Position numbers and translations under genes: made by a program
The notes under the pieces: model-generated
The model's database searches: none
The model's input: the letters and a program-made list of their open reading frames with translations, nothing else
Told to the model about the DNA's origin: nothing
Shown here: in pieces, positions 16,442 through 25,408 of the stretch
How the letters are laid out: the number at the start of each line of letters is the position of its first letter
Position numbering within the stretch: position 1 is the stretch's first letter
NCBI GenBank assembly: GCA_009698575.1
Contig: WLPX01000010.1
Span: 1-57,193, forward strand
Direction: 5' to 3'
DNA: 57,193 nt
Source: Actinomycetota bacterium
Lineage (GTDB): Bacteria; Actinomycetota; Actinomycetes; S36-B12; UBA5976

Positions 16442-16471
16442 AAATGCCGACCACATTTGGCCGGCATTTTT
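16442..16471 (+). terminator. Intrinsic terminator of the PLD-like gene
   Basis: AAATGCCG and CGGCATTT form an 8-bp stem; an inner CCA/TGG pairing extends it past one mismatch. A run of five T follows. It begins 4 bases after the stop codon, and separates this unit from the tRNA gene on the opposite strand. Confidence 0.85.
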
Positions 16472-16476
16472 ATCTG

Positions 16477-16549
16477 CTCCCCCGATTGGACTCGAACCAA
16501 TAACCACTCGATTAACAGTCGAGTGCTCTGCCAATTGAGCTACAGGGGA
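16477..16549 (-). tRNA. tRNA-Asn (anticodon GTT)
   Basis: A 73-base cloverleaf on the minus strand. The acceptor arm pairs TCCCCTG with CGGGGGA (one G-T pair). The D arm is GCTC-AATTGGCA-GAGC, the anticodon stem ACTCGA/TCGAGT encloses CTGTTAA with anticodon GTT, and the T arm holds GGTTCGAGTCC. The CCA end is not encoded. I see no integrase, att-like repeat or island next to it. Confidence 0.95.
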
Positions 16550-16595
16550 TTAACTCGCTAATCTTAACAAAATGCAGGCGCTGTGGCGAAACGGC

Positions 16596-17090
16596 CTAGA
16601 TGCCAAATGCAGACTTAAGTTCATGCAAGGTATCTGAGACTTCTTTTGTACCAATTGCACTCTTTGCAGCCACGACGTCATCTGCCACAGTGGTCCACTC
16701 GATCTCCTGCCCGTTGCGACGGGCGATAAATCGAACTTGGCCAGCATTAGGTAATTCGCGTACCCGATCTATCAATACTGCGGCTGTTACTCGATCTCGG
16801 ATCGCCAATGGCACTGAGCCTGGTTCATCTAGTATCCACGTGTGGGTTACCGCAGACTGCTCGCCATCTAGCTGGGTTACCAAAGTCAGTTGTGGCTGAT
16901 CCCACCGGGCTTGCAATGAAAGGCTCCATGGCGTGCGATTAACCTCATCTGAGTCAATGCTGATCAGGTAATTAGTGGTAACCGCCACAAATCCATCTCG
17001 ATGGGTGGCCCAAGCCAGTAGTCGATCAGACTTAGCGATCTGGGAAGTGATTTGCGATGGTGCAGGATTAGATCTGCGAAACCATGCCAC
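16596..17090 (-). CDS. Conserved protein of unknown function linked to dnaG
   Basis: A 164-residue soluble protein without signal peptide or membrane segment. I recognise no domain; it reads as an alternating strand pattern (LLAWATHRDGFVAVTTNYLI, then WSLSLQARWDQPQLTLVT) like the PH-like or beta-rich small proteins that often follow dnaG in actinobacteria. The start is the GTG at 17090, whose G is the last base of the dnaG stop (TAGTG), so translation is probably coupled to dnaG. A lone tRNA gene lies downstream. Function not known. Confidence 0.75.
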   Translation of the reverse strand: MAWFRRSNPAPSQITSQIAKSDRLLAWATHRDGFVAVTTNYLISIDSDEVNRTPWSLSLQARWDQPQLTLVTQLDGEQSAVTHTWILDEPGSVPLAIRDRVTAAVLIDRVRELPNAGQVRFIARRNGQEIEWTTVADDVVAAKSAIGTKEVSDTLHELKSAFGI

Positions 17091-18931
17091 TAGCTATCCC
17101 CTACTGCAAAGTTACGCATGTCTCTGCGATAACTTTCCAACGACAATAGCTCGTTGAGTAATCGTGCTTGATCGACGTCATCAGTTCCATCTTCAGCTCG
17201 ATTTAAGGCAGCTTTAATTTCAGCAACTCTTCGTCCAGCATCCATTTCCAAAATTCGAGCCAGCACTGCTTGCACATATCGGGCATCAGGCTCATCATTT
17301 GGCAATGGCTCAACTGCCATGGCACGAATGTGTGAGCGAGTTTCATCATCCACTGCTTGCTCTAAAACCTTTGCAATCCATGCTTGGGCTGAATCAAATT
17401 CCAGTGGATTGCCTGCCTGAACGCAGGCCGCATAAACCACAGTTGCGGCAGGAACTGTGAATACGCTTTCTTCAAGTGAATCAAACCAAGTGCCAACCAA
17501 GTGTGGAGTTTGCAACACACACTTAAGTGCCTCGCGTTCTACGTTTGCAGCTTGTGAAGATGCGGTGCTTTGGGCTCTGGTTTGCTGCGGCGCAGCTTTC
17601 TTGCCAGCTGAATTCATTTCGTTTCGAATCGTGGCATCGTCCATACCAAGCCAGCCAGCAACCATCCGAATGTATTCAGGTCGCAGCGCGGTATCTTTAA
17701 TGCCCGCCAGAATTGGAGCCGCAGCTCGCATTGCGGCAACTCTGCCCTCGGCAGTGTCTAAGTCAAAGTCTGCAATTGTCGATTTAATGACAAATTCAAA
17801 CAATGGAATTTTTGCCGAGATCAAATCTTTCACGGCGCCATCACCATGCTTTAGTCGCAGATCGCAGGGATCAAGCCCGTGAGATTCAATGGCTACGAAC
17901 GTTGAGGCAACAAACTTTTGATCTTCGCTGAATGCCTTTAGTGCTGCTTTGCGGCCAGCGGCATCGCCATCAAAAGTGAAAACAACTTCGGCATGTTTGG
18001 TGTCGTCATCCATCAAGATTCGTCGCAACATCTTGACGTGATCCGAACCAAATGCCGTACCACAGGTAGCAACTGCTGTGGTGACTCCAGCTAAGTGGCA
18101 AGCCATCACATCCGTGTATCCCTCAACTACAACGGCCTGTTGTTGCTTTGCCATTTCGCGGCGAGCTAAGTCGATGCCATATAAAACTTGTGACTTTCGA
18201 TAAATCGGAGTCTCGGGAGTATTTAAATACTTAGGACCTTGATCGGCATCGGTCAATTTACGAGCGCCAAAGCCAATTGTGTCTGCGCTGGAATCACGAA
18301 TTGGCCACATCACTCGATCCCGGAATCGATCATATGCACCGCGCTGCCCCGATACTGCAAGACCTGCGGTAATCATTTCTTCTTCAGTGAACCCTTTTCC
18401 ACGTAATTCATTTCTCAGACCATCCCAGCCTGCTGGTGAATACCCCACGCCAAATAATTCCCAAGACTCCGGATCGAATCCGCGCTCAGTTAAGAAGGTT
18501 CGTGCGTGTGCGGCATCTGGTGAACTAAGTTGGGTGCGGTAAAAAGCGGTGGCAACTTTGTGGGCTTCTATCAATCTGGCACGCTGGCCCTGTTGTCCAG
18601 ATCCAGATCCGCTGCCTTCTTCGTACCGCAAGGTAATTCCGTATTTGCCTGCGAGTTTTTCAACGGCCTCGGTGAAAGAGAGCGCATCGATTTTTCGAAC
18701 AAAGGTAATGACGTCGCCACCTTCGCCGCAGGAAAAGCAGTGGTACAGGCCTTTGCTAGGCGTGACGTGAAATGACGGAGTGCGTTCGTCGTGGAATGGA
18801 CAAAGTCCCTTATAGCTACCGCCACCTGCAGCCTTGATTGTGACAGTTTCGCGGACAATTTCATCTATCCGGGCACGCTCGCGAACGGTCGTTACATCCT
18901 CTTCGCGAATTTTGCCTGCCACAGCCACCAT
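17090..18931 (-). CDS. dnaG: DNA primase
   Basis: A 613-residue bacterial primase that makes RNA primers for DNA replication. It has the N-terminal CHC2 zinc-binding domain (CPFHDERTPSFHVTPSKG followed by YHCFSCGEGGD, about residues 44-75), the catalytic core with VRFRDRVMWPIRD-type N-terminal part (here YDRFRDRVMWPIRD), the TOPRIM segment VVEGYTDVMA and the metal-binding FTFDGDAAGRKAA, and a C-terminal DnaB-binding region. I chose the ATG at 18931, one base after the dgt stop; the longer frame start at 19000 lies inside dgt. No ribosome binding site is obvious, suggesting translational coupling to dgt. Confidence 0.96.
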   Translation of the reverse strand: MVAVAGKIREEDVTTVRERARIDEIVRETVTIKAAGGGSYKGLCPFHDERTPSFHVTPSKGLYHCFSCGEGGDVITFVRKIDALSFTEAVEKLAGKYGITLRYEEGSGSGSGQQGQRARLIEAHKVATAFYRTQLSSPDAAHARTFLTERGFDPESWELFGVGYSPAGWDGLRNELRGKGFTEEEMITAGLAVSGQRGAYDRFRDRVMWPIRDSSADTIGFGARKLTDADQGPKYLNTPETPIYRKSQVLYGIDLARREMAKQQQAVVVEGYTDVMACHLAGVTTAVATCGTAFGSDHVKMLRRILMDDDTKHAEVVFTFDGDAAGRKAALKAFSEDQKFVASTFVAIESHGLDPCDLRLKHGDGAVKDLISAKIPLFEFVIKSTIADFDLDTAEGRVAAMRAAAPILAGIKDTALRPEYIRMVAGWLGMDDATIRNEMNSAGKKAAPQQTRAQSTASSQAANVEREALKCVLQTPHLVGTWFDSLEESVFTVPAATVVYAACVQAGNPLEFDSAQAWIAKVLEQAVDDETRSHIRAMAVEPLPNDEPDARYVQAVLARILEMDAGRRVAEIKAALNRAEDGTDDVDQARLLNELLSLESYRRDMRNFAVGDS

Positions 18932-18932
18932 G

Positions 18933-20171
18933 TTACGTGCAGCTGCGCTGGTGCCATTGCGCAAGGCTAACGTCTGTGAGCGCTGCAACTTGATCAACAA
19001 TCACACGGGATTTTGCTTTGGCAGAACTGGCGGCCAACCAAAGGTCTTTGTGGAAGCGATCGAGGTGTTGCTCTGGATCGGAGGTTATAAAGCCAACCAA
19101 ATCATGGATCTGTTGGCGCTGACGGAAGTACATTTGCGCTGCTCCGTCGCGATTCATAACATACCTGGCAGCCAAAGCCTTAAGGGCAGTTACTTCATAG
19201 CGAGCCTCTTGTGGGACCACAAGTTGCGCGGCATAACGAGTCAGCGGGTCAGAACCGAATTGCTGTTGGGTGGCCTGTTGAGCCGTGATACAAAATCGCC
19301 CGATCAAAGTGCTAGTTAAATTCTTAAGGGCACCAAGCGAGCGCAGAGTCCCGTCAAATGATGCTGGCCAGCTAGGCAATGAGCTGACTCGGATTAATGC
19401 CGCGTCAAGGCCAGCTGATTCAAATTCGGAGCCGTACCAATTTTGGGCAACTTCAACAACTTCACTTCGACCAGTTTCCGATTGCAAGATATCAATGTTT
19501 ACATGGCCCGCATAAATTGCATCTTCGATGTCGTGAACACAATATGAAACATCGTCGGACCAATCCATAACTTGGGCTTCAAAACATGAAACATCAGGAG
19601 CAATTCCTGCTCGTACCCAATTGAAAACATCTGCGTCATCTTCATAAACACCAAATTTGGTATCCCCTGGTTTTTTTGTCCATGGATACTTGGACGCGGC
19701 ATCAAGAGATGCCCGAGTTAAGTTCAATCCAATTGTTTCATTTGGACGTGGCCCACTGGCTGGACTGATTGCCTTAGGTTCTAGCCGAGTAAGTAATCGA
19801 AATGACTGCGCGTTACCTTCGAATCCCCCAATGTCCTGCGCCAATTCGTTGAGAGCAGTTTCACCATTGTGGCCAAATGGTGGATGCCCTAAGTCATGTG
19901 AGAGACAAGCGGTATCAACTAAGTCTGGGTCGCAACCAAGTGCAGCACCTAGCTCACGACCGACTTGAGCAACTTCAAGTGAATGCGTAAGTCGAGTGCG
20001 CGGAAAATCTTCTTGGCCAGCTTCCATAACTTGAGTCTTGACGCCCAGACGACGTAACGCTGAACTATGCATTACTCGAGCCCGATCTCGGGCAAATTCA
20101 GTTCGCTCTACACTCTTGTTTGGTTCATTGACCCAACGCTCCGTATCAAGTTCGGTGTAGTTGCCAATCAT
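18933..20171 (-). CDS. dgt: Deoxyguanosinetriphosphate triphosphohydrolase-like protein (HD domain dNTPase)
   Basis: A 412-residue HD-domain phosphohydrolase that removes triphosphate from dNTPs and so helps set nucleotide pools for replication. The HD motifs are visible: R-TRLTHSLEVAQVGRELG (about residues 58-76), CLSHDLGHPPFGHNGE (about residues 89-104) and a later SDDVSYCVHDIEDA (about residues 209-222). The protein opens with the usual ...ERTEFARDRARVMHSSALRRL arginine-rich segment. It starts immediately after dusB (stop and start adjacent) and is followed at once by dnaG. This dusB-dgt-dnaG order is standard in actinobacteria. Confidence 0.95.
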   Translation of the reverse strand: MIGNYTELDTERWVNEPNKSVERTEFARDRARVMHSSALRRLGVKTQVMEAGQEDFPRTRLTHSLEVAQVGRELGAALGCDPDLVDTACLSHDLGHPPFGHNGETALNELAQDIGGFEGNAQSFRLLTRLEPKAISPASGPRPNETIGLNLTRASLDAASKYPWTKKPGDTKFGVYEDDADVFNWVRAGIAPDVSCFEAQVMDWSDDVSYCVHDIEDAIYAGHVNIDILQSETGRSEVVEVAQNWYGSEFESAGLDAALIRVSSLPSWPASFDGTLRSLGALKNLTSTLIGRFCITAQQATQQQFGSDPLTRYAAQLVVPQEARYEVTALKALAARYVMNRDGAAQMYFRQRQQIHDLVGFITSDPEQHLDRFHKDLWLAASSAKAKSRVIVDQVAALTDVSLAQWHQRSCT

Positions 20172-21338
20172 TTAGCCACCGCTAACTGCCAGCTCGGCTT
20201 CGCGCACAGTTACTTGTTCGCTACTGGACATAGTTTGCGAATTTAACCAGCCATCTGGCAAATTAACGCGGCGATCTGGTGTGGTGCGACCACGTGGCAA
20301 TTTAGCTAACTCTTCATCCATTACTTGATCTGGATTAACTGTTGAAAGTAAAAGTTCCAGCTCAGCCAAACTTGCAATCAATGAAAGTGCGCCACGAGTT
20401 TCACTACCAGCGACCACTCCCTTTAAGTACCAAGCCATGTGCTTGCGCATTTCTTGGCAACCGCGGAACTCATCACCATGCATTTGCACTAGCAACTGGG
20501 CATGGCGTCGCATTAAATCTAGGATGACTCCAGCTTTTGGCTCAGTTGGAACTTGTTCGCCGGAAAATGATGCGCGAATTTGGCCAAATAACCAAGGGCG
20601 GCCAAGGCAGCCCCGGCCGATAACCACTCCGCGTGCGCCAGTTTGATCCAACATGCGTTGCGCATCTGATGCTGACCAAATGTCACCGTTGCCAAGTACT
20701 GGCGTATTTGGAATGTGCTCAACTAATCGCGCGATGGTGTTCCAGTCGGCTTTGCCGCCGTAGTACTGCGCTGCGGTTCGACCATGTAATGCCACCCACG
20801 TCACGCCGGCTTGTGAGGCAATGCGACCAGCATCCAAATAAGTAATGTGATCATCGTCAATGCCCACGCGCATCTTTACAGTTACTGGCACTTTGCCCTG
20901 AGCGTTAGAAACAGCAGAGTTCACGATGCTGGTGAACAAGTCGCGCTTCCAAGGTAAAGCGCTACCACCGCCCTTGCGAGTTACTTTTGGAACTGGGCAG
21001 CCAAAATTTAGATCAATATGGTCAGCCATGTCTTCATCCACCAACATGCGAACAGCTGCCCCCACAATGTCCGGGTCTACGCCATAAAGTTGTGCACTAC
21101 GAGTTTGTTCATCCGAATCAAAAGTAACTAAGTCTAAAGTTTCTGGATGACGCATTAACAAGGCCTGTGAAGTTGTCATTTCAGCGACATAAACCGTGTG
21201 ATCTACATCAGTCTGGCCAACAGCCATTCGGATATCCGTTGAAGCCTCTCGACAAACTCGGCGAAACGCACGGTTAGTTACCCCAGCCATCGGCGCAAGC
21301 TCGATGACTGGGTTTGTGGAAAGAAGGTCGGCAAACAT
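20172..21338 (-). CDS. dusB: tRNA-dihydrouridine synthase
   Basis: A 388-residue FMN-dependent TIM-barrel enzyme that reduces specific uridines to dihydrouridine in tRNA D-loops. It starts [20 protein letters not shown] and shows the tRNA/FMN signature LNFGCPVPKVTRKGGGSAL (about residues 109-127), the catalytic cysteine lying in this loop (NFGCP), then VTVKMRVGID and IIGRGCLGRPWLF-like VVIGRGCLGRPWLF. I chose the ATG at 21338, which overlaps the glyS stop by one base (TGATG) and so is translationally coupled; the upstream in-frame ATG at 21368 lies within glyS. Confidence 0.95.
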   Translation of the reverse strand: MFADLLSTNPVIELAPMAGVTNRAFRRVCREASTDIRMAVGQTDVDHTVYVAEMTTSQALLMRHPETLDLVTFDSDEQTRSAQLYGVDPDIVGAAVRMLVDEDMADHIDLNFGCPVPKVTRKGGGSALPWKRDLFTSIVNSAVSNAQGKVPVTVKMRVGIDDDHITYLDAGRIASQAGVTWVALHGRTAAQYYGGKADWNTIARLVEHIPNTPVLGNGDIWSASDAQRMLDQTGARGVVIGRGCLGRPWLFGQIRASFSGEQVPTEPKAGVILDLMRRHAQLLVQMHGDEFRGCQEMRKHMAWYLKGVVAGSETRGALSLIASLAELELLLSTVNPDQVMDEELAKLPRGRTTPDRRVNLPDGWLNSQTMSSSEQVTVREAELAVSGG

Positions 21339-22726
21339 CAGCAGCCGATTAGGCGTGCGCCTAACCACGAAGCAACAGAATCAAGACCTACGCGCTCTTG
21401 TTCCATTGTGTCGCGATCGCGAATCGTTACTGCATTATCGTCAAGAGTTTCGAAATCTACTGTGATGCAATACGGTGTACCGATTTCATCTTGACGTCGG
21501 TACCTTCGGCCAATTGCTCCGGCATCATCGAACTCGATGTTCCAATTCTTGCGAAGTTCAGTTGCCAGATCCTTGGCTTTTGGACTCAAGTCCGCGTTGC
21601 GAGAAAGCGGCAAGATTGCAGCTTTAACTGGAGCCAGACGCTTATCAAAGCGCATTACAACTCGCTTATCAACGCCACCCTTAGTGTTTGGTGCCTCATC
21701 TTCGTCATAAGCCTCGAGCATGAAAGCTAGAACTGCGCGGGTTAATCCAGCTGCAGGTTCAATTACATAAGGCACGTACTTCTCGCCAGTCTCCTGGTCA
21801 AAGAACGAAAGATCTTTACCTGAGGCTTCCATGTGTGCCTTTAGATCAAAATCAGTTCGATTCGCAATACCTTCAAGTTCTGCAAACTCACTGCCACCAA
21901 ATTGGAAGCGGTATTCGATGTCTGTGGTTCGCTTTGAGTAATGCGAAAGCTTTTCTTTTGGATGTTCAAAGCGTCGTAAGTTATCAATGGAAAGACCAAG
22001 GTCTAAGTACCAGTTCCAGCGCTCTTCTAACCAGTACTCATGCCATTGCTCATCCGTACCAGGTGGAACGAAAAATTCCATTTCCATTTGTTCAAATTCC
22101 CTGGTGCGGAAAATGAAATTACCTGGCGTGATTTCATTACGAAATGATTTACCGGTCTGGCCGATTCCAAATGGCGGCTTCTTTCGTGATGACGCCGCAA
22201 CATTTGCATAGTTAGTAAAAATGCCTTGCGCAGTTTCTGGGCGCAGGTAATGCAATGAGTTTTCGTCAATGACTGGACCGAGATTTGTCGAGAGCATGCC
22301 ATTGAACATTTTTGGTTCGGTGAACTCGCCTTTAGTGCCACAGTTTGGACACGGAACTCCAGCTAAGCCACCTTCGGGTGCGCGGCCTTTACGCTCTTCG
22401 AATTCTTCGAGTAAATGATCTTCGCGGAAACGCTTGTGACACGAGGTGCACTCAGTCAGCGGGTCAGTAAAGGTTGCTAGGTGCCCGGAAGCAGCCCACA
22501 CTTGTGGCGCAAGGATCACCGCCGAATCTATACCAACAACGTCTTCGCGAGATTGGACTACAGCCTTCCACCATTGCCGGCGGACGTTTTCTTTAAGTTC
22601 TACACCCAATGGACCGTAATCCCAGGCAGATCTAGATCCACCATAAATTTCGCTACTTGGGAAAACAAAACCCCGGCGTTTGGACAAATTAACTACAGCA
22701 TCTACGCGGTCCATGAAACTCAACAT
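21338..22726 (-). CDS. glyS: Glycyl-tRNA synthetase (dimeric, class II)
   Basis: A 462-residue alpha2-type glycyl-tRNA synthetase. It begins with the family's [15 protein letters not shown] motif and contains a zinc-binding pair (CTSCHKRF and [10 protein letters not shown], about residues 92-137), class II motif 2 ([25 protein letters not shown] split over the FRNEI and REFEQME parts) and motif 3 ([14 protein letters not shown]). It attaches glycine to tRNA-Gly. The C-terminal anticodon-binding domain is complete. In-frame ATGs at 22726 and 22714 are both possible; neither has a strong ribosome binding site. Confidence 0.96.
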   Translation of the reverse strand: MLSFMDRVDAVVNLSKRRGFVFPSSEIYGGSRSAWDYGPLGVELKENVRRQWWKAVVQSREDVVGIDSAVILAPQVWAASGHLATFTDPLTECTSCHKRFREDHLLEEFEERKGRAPEGGLAGVPCPNCGTKGEFTEPKMFNGMLSTNLGPVIDENSLHYLRPETAQGIFTNYANVAASSRKKPPFGIGQTGKSFRNEITPGNFIFRTREFEQMEMEFFVPPGTDEQWHEYWLEERWNWYLDLGLSIDNLRRFEHPKEKLSHYSKRTTDIEYRFQFGGSEFAELEGIANRTDFDLKAHMEASGKDLSFFDQETGEKYVPYVIEPAAGLTRAVLAFMLEAYDEDEAPNTKGGVDKRVVMRFDKRLAPVKAAILPLSRNADLSPKAKDLATELRKNWNIEFDDAGAIGRRYRRQDEIGTPYCITVDFETLDDNAVTIRDRDTMEQERVGLDSVASWLGARLIGC

Positions 22727-22838
22727 CCGATTAGGTCATCCGACTGGTTGCCGGTGAACGTGAAACCCCATTCTATCTGGCTTGCCTGACCTTTCGGGCT
22801 ACCAAGTTACGATGGAATCTAAGCAGTTAAGGGAGATT

Positions 22839-23468
22839 ATGAACCTCAGGAGTCAGGCACGCTGGATGCAGTTAATCTGCGTTGGTGCTGCAGCATTGGT
22901 GCTTGTAGGTTGTGCCAATGGCGCACCCGACGCTGCTAATACATCCGAAATTGCCGCACCCACACTAGAGCCAGAAACTACGCCAAGTCCAAACTTTATT
23001 CAGGCTGATGCCGAGGCTGCTTATCGTCAAGCACTTTTGGCATCGCAAGCAAGTTCAGCAGAATCTGGGCTTACGGAACTTTGGTTCGATATCGATGGCA
23101 CCCTCGTACAAATAGCCGTACAGGACCCAAAGTCGAAAGTATTCGCGAGTGAGGACGTAACGAATGATTCGGTATATGAAATCGATGAATCTTCGATGAT
23201 GCCTGCTCGTTCCCTCGCTGAACTAGATGGCTTGATTTCTGGAGGCGTTGATCAGGGTTCGGTAATTAGCAATGCACCTGGAGTTTTCGTTATCACGAAC
23301 ACGATTGATTTGTCGGTATATGTAACTACGTACACTCTGGATTCCCAAGGGCGAATCGCAAAAAGTGTAATGGTCTCTGACGACGAGCCGATTGGCGAAA
23401 TTAATTTCAGCTACAGCATCACCAAGGAAGGCAAAGCCACACTTGCTACATTAAGTGATGCTAGTTAA
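22839..23468 (+). CDS. Predicted lipoprotein of unknown function
   Basis: A 209-residue secreted lipoprotein. Its signal peptide (MQLICVGAAALVLVGC) ends in an LVGC lipobox, with Cys32 expected to be lipidated and cleaved, followed by a Pro/Thr-rich linker and a mixed alpha/beta domain without a recognisable motif. Domain content resembles the LppX/LprG-like actinobacterial lipoproteins only in layout, not in clear sequence. I chose the ATG at 22839 because GGGAG lies 4 bases upstream. It diverges from glyS, and its end overlaps the convergent phosphoribosyltransferase gene by 8 bases. Function unknown. Confidence 0.8.
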   Translation: MNLRSQARWMQLICVGAAALVLVGCANGAPDAANTSEIAAPTLEPETTPSPNFIQADAEAAYRQALLASQASSAESGLTELWFDIDGTLVQIAVQDPKSKVFASEDVTNDSVYEIDESSMMPARSLAELDGLISGGVDQGSVISNAPGVFVITNTIDLSVYVTTYTLDSQGRIAKSVMVSDDEPIGEINFSYSITKEGKATLATLSDAS

Positions 23469-23916
23469 CTTTGTAGTGCCAAGAAAGTGATTGCGGGGTA
23501 TCCGGCGAGACAACAGCGTGAATCGTGTCGTACACAGCTAGCAAATTTGGCACCGCTGATTTAGGGCAAACTGGAACAATTAAAGTTGCGGATGCGACAG
23601 ATCCAGCCCGGAGCATGGCACCAATTGCCATAGCAGTTGTTCCAGACTCGACACCATCGTCAACTACTGCGACATTTAAGCCCGTCACATTATCAATTCT
23701 AGGAATCACAACATCGCGAGCGGATCTGCCTATAACTAAATCACGCATCGGAGTTGTAGTTTCAGTTACAAATGCTAAAGCGATTTCAGCTGCCGAAGGC
23801 AATACCACGATCAAAACATCGAAGTTAGAAATCTCAGACTTGAAAATATCTACCATCTTGTGCCCCGCATCGGCACGATCTATAAAATCAAACTCCATCA
23901 TTAACACTTGTTTCAT
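23461..23916 (-). CDS. Phosphoribosyltransferase-family protein
   Basis: A 151-residue PRTase-fold protein. The PRPP-binding loop is seen as VAVVDDGVESGTTAMAIGAM (about residues 82-101), matching the usual VxxVDDxxxTG pattern apart from Ser-Gly in place of the Thr-Gly. The preceding part contains an ARDVVIPRID segment. The length is short for a full biosynthetic PRTase, and similar small proteins in actinobacteria are of unknown function. The ATG at 23916 lies 29 bases inside the upstream monooxygenase gene, so the true start could be the ATG at 23901. It shares a transcript with that gene. Confidence 0.78.
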   Translation of the reverse strand: MKQVLMMEFDFIDRADAGHKMVDIFKSEISNFDVLIVVLPSAAEIALAFVTETTTPMRDLVIGRSARDVVIPRIDNVTGLNVAVVDDGVESGTTAMAIGAMLRAGSVASATLIVPVCPKSAVPNLLAVYDTIHAVVSPDTPQSLSWHYKVN

Positions 23917-24226
23917 ATTCCGTTGCGGAATCTAAATTCATCGTGAAAAGCTTTTCAAACGCAGTTGGTTCATCATGCATATCAGCCAGGAAGGGCCAGA
24001 CTTCAATCTTTGCTTCAGTAGATCCAAGCGCGCGACGATAAGAACCGACGTCTTGCCAGTCAGTTTGCACTAAATATCGCTCTGGAGAATCAGCGCTATG
24101 AAAAATATTTGCAGAAATGAAGCCAGGTCTGGCTTGTAAAACTGACAAGGATTTTCGGGCTGCAATGTTCCAACTTTCGGAATCAGTTACATCGAAAGTC
24201 CACAATGCATGGAAGGTGCCAAACAT
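23888..24226 (-). CDS. Antibiotic biosynthesis monooxygenase (ABM)-type small protein
   Basis: A 112-residue ferredoxin-like-fold protein: FGTFHALWTFDVTD, then ARKSLSVLQARPGFISANIFHSADSPERYLVQTDWQDVGSYRRAL, which is the ABM layout of strand, helix, strand with the diagnostic PGF-x-S-x-x-(I/L)-x-x-(S/D) segment. Members include monooxygenases, heme-degrading enzymes and proteins of unknown role, and no substrate can be inferred. It lies 3 bases after the DUF6703-like gene and overlaps the next gene by 29 bases, so the three are probably one operon. Confidence 0.8.
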   Translation of the reverse strand: MFGTFHALWTFDVTDSESWNIAARKSLSVLQARPGFISANIFHSADSPERYLVQTDWQDVGSYRRALGSTEAKIEVWPFLADMHDEPTAFEKLFTMNLDSATEYETSVNDGV

Positions 24227-24229
24227 GTA

Positions 24230-24565
24230 CTAGGCGGAATACTTCACAGCAGTTGCTGCTACCAGAATCACAAAGACCATGAAGCGAATTAGCTTTGAGC
24301 GTGAATCCAGCAGTGGCCAAGACAAGTACATCAACCAACCAATAAACAAACAGACAAGTGTGAGTGAAACGCCAGAGTAAGGAGGCTGCAAGAACAGGCC
24401 AAGCAGCATTAGAGCTGCAATTAAAACCGGTACTAGGAATTTAGGTAAGGCATGGATTCGCAGTAATAAGGGCGCACTGGCATTAGTAACTGATTTACGA
24501 AGCGCTGAGTGCGTAACCACAGGTACCGCAGGGGCTGGTTTTTTTGGTTTATTTTGTTGAGCCAT
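24230..24565 (-). CDS. Small membrane protein, DUF6703-like
   Basis: A 111-residue protein with a basic, Pro-rich, cytoplasmic N-terminus and three hydrophobic helices (FLVPVLIAALMLLGLFL, then SLTLVCLFIGWLMYLSW, then FMVFVILVAATAV). The layout, with a WPLLDSRSKLIRF loop, resembles actinobacterial DUF6703 proteins; that assignment is from memory of the family. Function unknown. It diverges from the ZIP transporter, and the shared intergenic region holds two Zur-like sites, so it may also be zinc-regulated. Confidence 0.68.
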   Translation of the reverse strand: MAQQNKPKKPAPAVPVVTHSALRKSVTNASAPLLLRIHALPKFLVPVLIAALMLLGLFLQPPYSGVSLTLVCLFIGWLMYLSWPLLDSRSKLIRFMVFVILVAATAVKYSA

Positions 24566-24609
24566 GCGTTAAGTCAAGCATGGAAAAGCCCAATTTCTGG
24601 GCAGGCTTA

Positions 24610-24638
24610 TTGACAATGATTCTCGATATACTTACTAT
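24610..24638 (+). promoter_or_regulatory. Promoter of the ZIP-zur operon
   Basis: TTGACA (24610-24615), a perfect -35 box, and TACTAT (24633-24638) are separated by the ideal 17 bases. Both boxes are flanked or overlapped by Zur-like palindromes, so zinc-replete Zur would block RNA polymerase. Confidence 0.75.
24611..24625 (+). promoter_or_regulatory. Putative Zur box 1
   Basis: TGACAATGATTCTCG resembles the actinobacterial Zur box with its AATGATT core flanked by TGA and TC half-site elements. It overlaps the -35 box of the ZIP promoter. It is a weaker palindrome than box 2. Confidence 0.6.
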
Positions 24639-24653
24639 TGAGAAACGTTCTCA
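24639..24653 (+). promoter_or_regulatory. Putative Zur box 2
   Basis: TGAGAA-ACG-TTCTCA has perfect 6-base arms and sits directly after the -10 box, covering the expected transcription start. It is 14 bases before the ZIP start codon. Zur is encoded in the same operon, which predicts autoregulation. Confidence 0.72.
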
Positions 24654-24667
24654 TTAAAGGAGTTCCC

Positions 24668-25405
24668 ATGGCTGTGTTAGTCGCCTTGAGCACCGTACTT
24701 GCCACATTTTTGGGTGGCTACCTAGCGCTGCGCTCACGCAATCGCATGCACCTAGTGCTTGGGTTAAGCGCAGGTTTGTTACTTGGGCTAGTTGCATTCG
24801 ATCTGATTCCAGAAGTTTTTGATCTCAGCACTTTGGAAGTCGGACATGTGCCAGCAGTTATGGTCATGTTCGTTGTGGGATTCCTTTCGCTTCATATTCT
24901 GGAGCGTTATTCCGGTGCGCATGAACCGCATGTTTCTCAATATGACGATTCCCACGAACACGCACACAACACCACCGGCATCATTGCGGCGTCAGCTATG
25001 GTCATTCACGTATTTCTAGATGGACTTGCAATTGGTTTGGCATTTCAAGTTAGCTCGGCTCTTGGTTGGATAGTTGCACTTGCCGTTGTTGCACATGCGT
25101 TTACTGACGGCCTGAATACGGTTTCTATGTTGATTTCAGCCGGTAAGTGGCAAAGTCGCGCCGTGATGCTACTAATTGCAGATGGCATCGCTCGACTCTC
25201 TGGTGCATTTTTAGGGACTCGCATAGTTGTAAATGACAATGTCCTTGGACTTTACCTGGCACTTTTTGCTGGCTTCTTGATTTACCTGGCAACATCGCAC
25301 ATTCTGCCAGAAGCACACAGCAGCAAGCCAACGCGACTTACTCTGCTTGCCACAGTTGCTGGTGTCCTGTTTATGTTTGCCATCGTTAATGTTGTGCACG
25401 GATAA
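24668..25405 (+). CDS. ZIP-family zinc/metal transporter
   Basis: A 245-residue inner-membrane permease of the ZIP family with about eight helices. The conserved metal-path histidines lie in HVFLDGLAIGLAFQ (about residues 116-129) and HAFTDGLNTV (about residues 144-153). A His/Asp-rich cytoplasmic loop (HEPHVSQYDDSHEHAHN) could sense or bind zinc. The start is the ATG at 24668 with AGGAG 5 bases upstream; the earlier in-frame ATG at 24638 lies inside the promoter. It precedes a Zur-type regulator by 3 bases, which supports zinc as the cargo and uptake as its direction. Confidence 0.9.
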   Translation: MAVLVALSTVLATFLGGYLALRSRNRMHLVLGLSAGLLLGLVAFDLIPEVFDLSTLEVGHVPAVMVMFVVGFLSLHILERYSGAHEPHVSQYDDSHEHAHNTTGIIAASAMVIHVFLDGLAIGLAFQVSSALGWIVALAVVAHAFTDGLNTVSMLISAGKWQSRAVMLLIADGIARLSGAFLGTRIVVNDNVLGLYLALFAGFLIYLATSHILPEAHSSKPTRLTLLATVAGVLFMFAIVNVVHG

Positions 25406-25408
25406 CTC

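Noticed and set aside
16477..16549. tRNA-Asn as a possible integration site for a genomic island
   Set aside because: No integrase, no repeat of the tRNA 3' end nearby, and the flanks are a terminator and the conserved dnaG neighbourhood.
18932..19000. Longer dnaG frame starting at 19000
   Set aside because: The extension lies inside dgt, has no similarity to primase N-termini, and the ATG at 18931 gives the usual start before the zinc domain.
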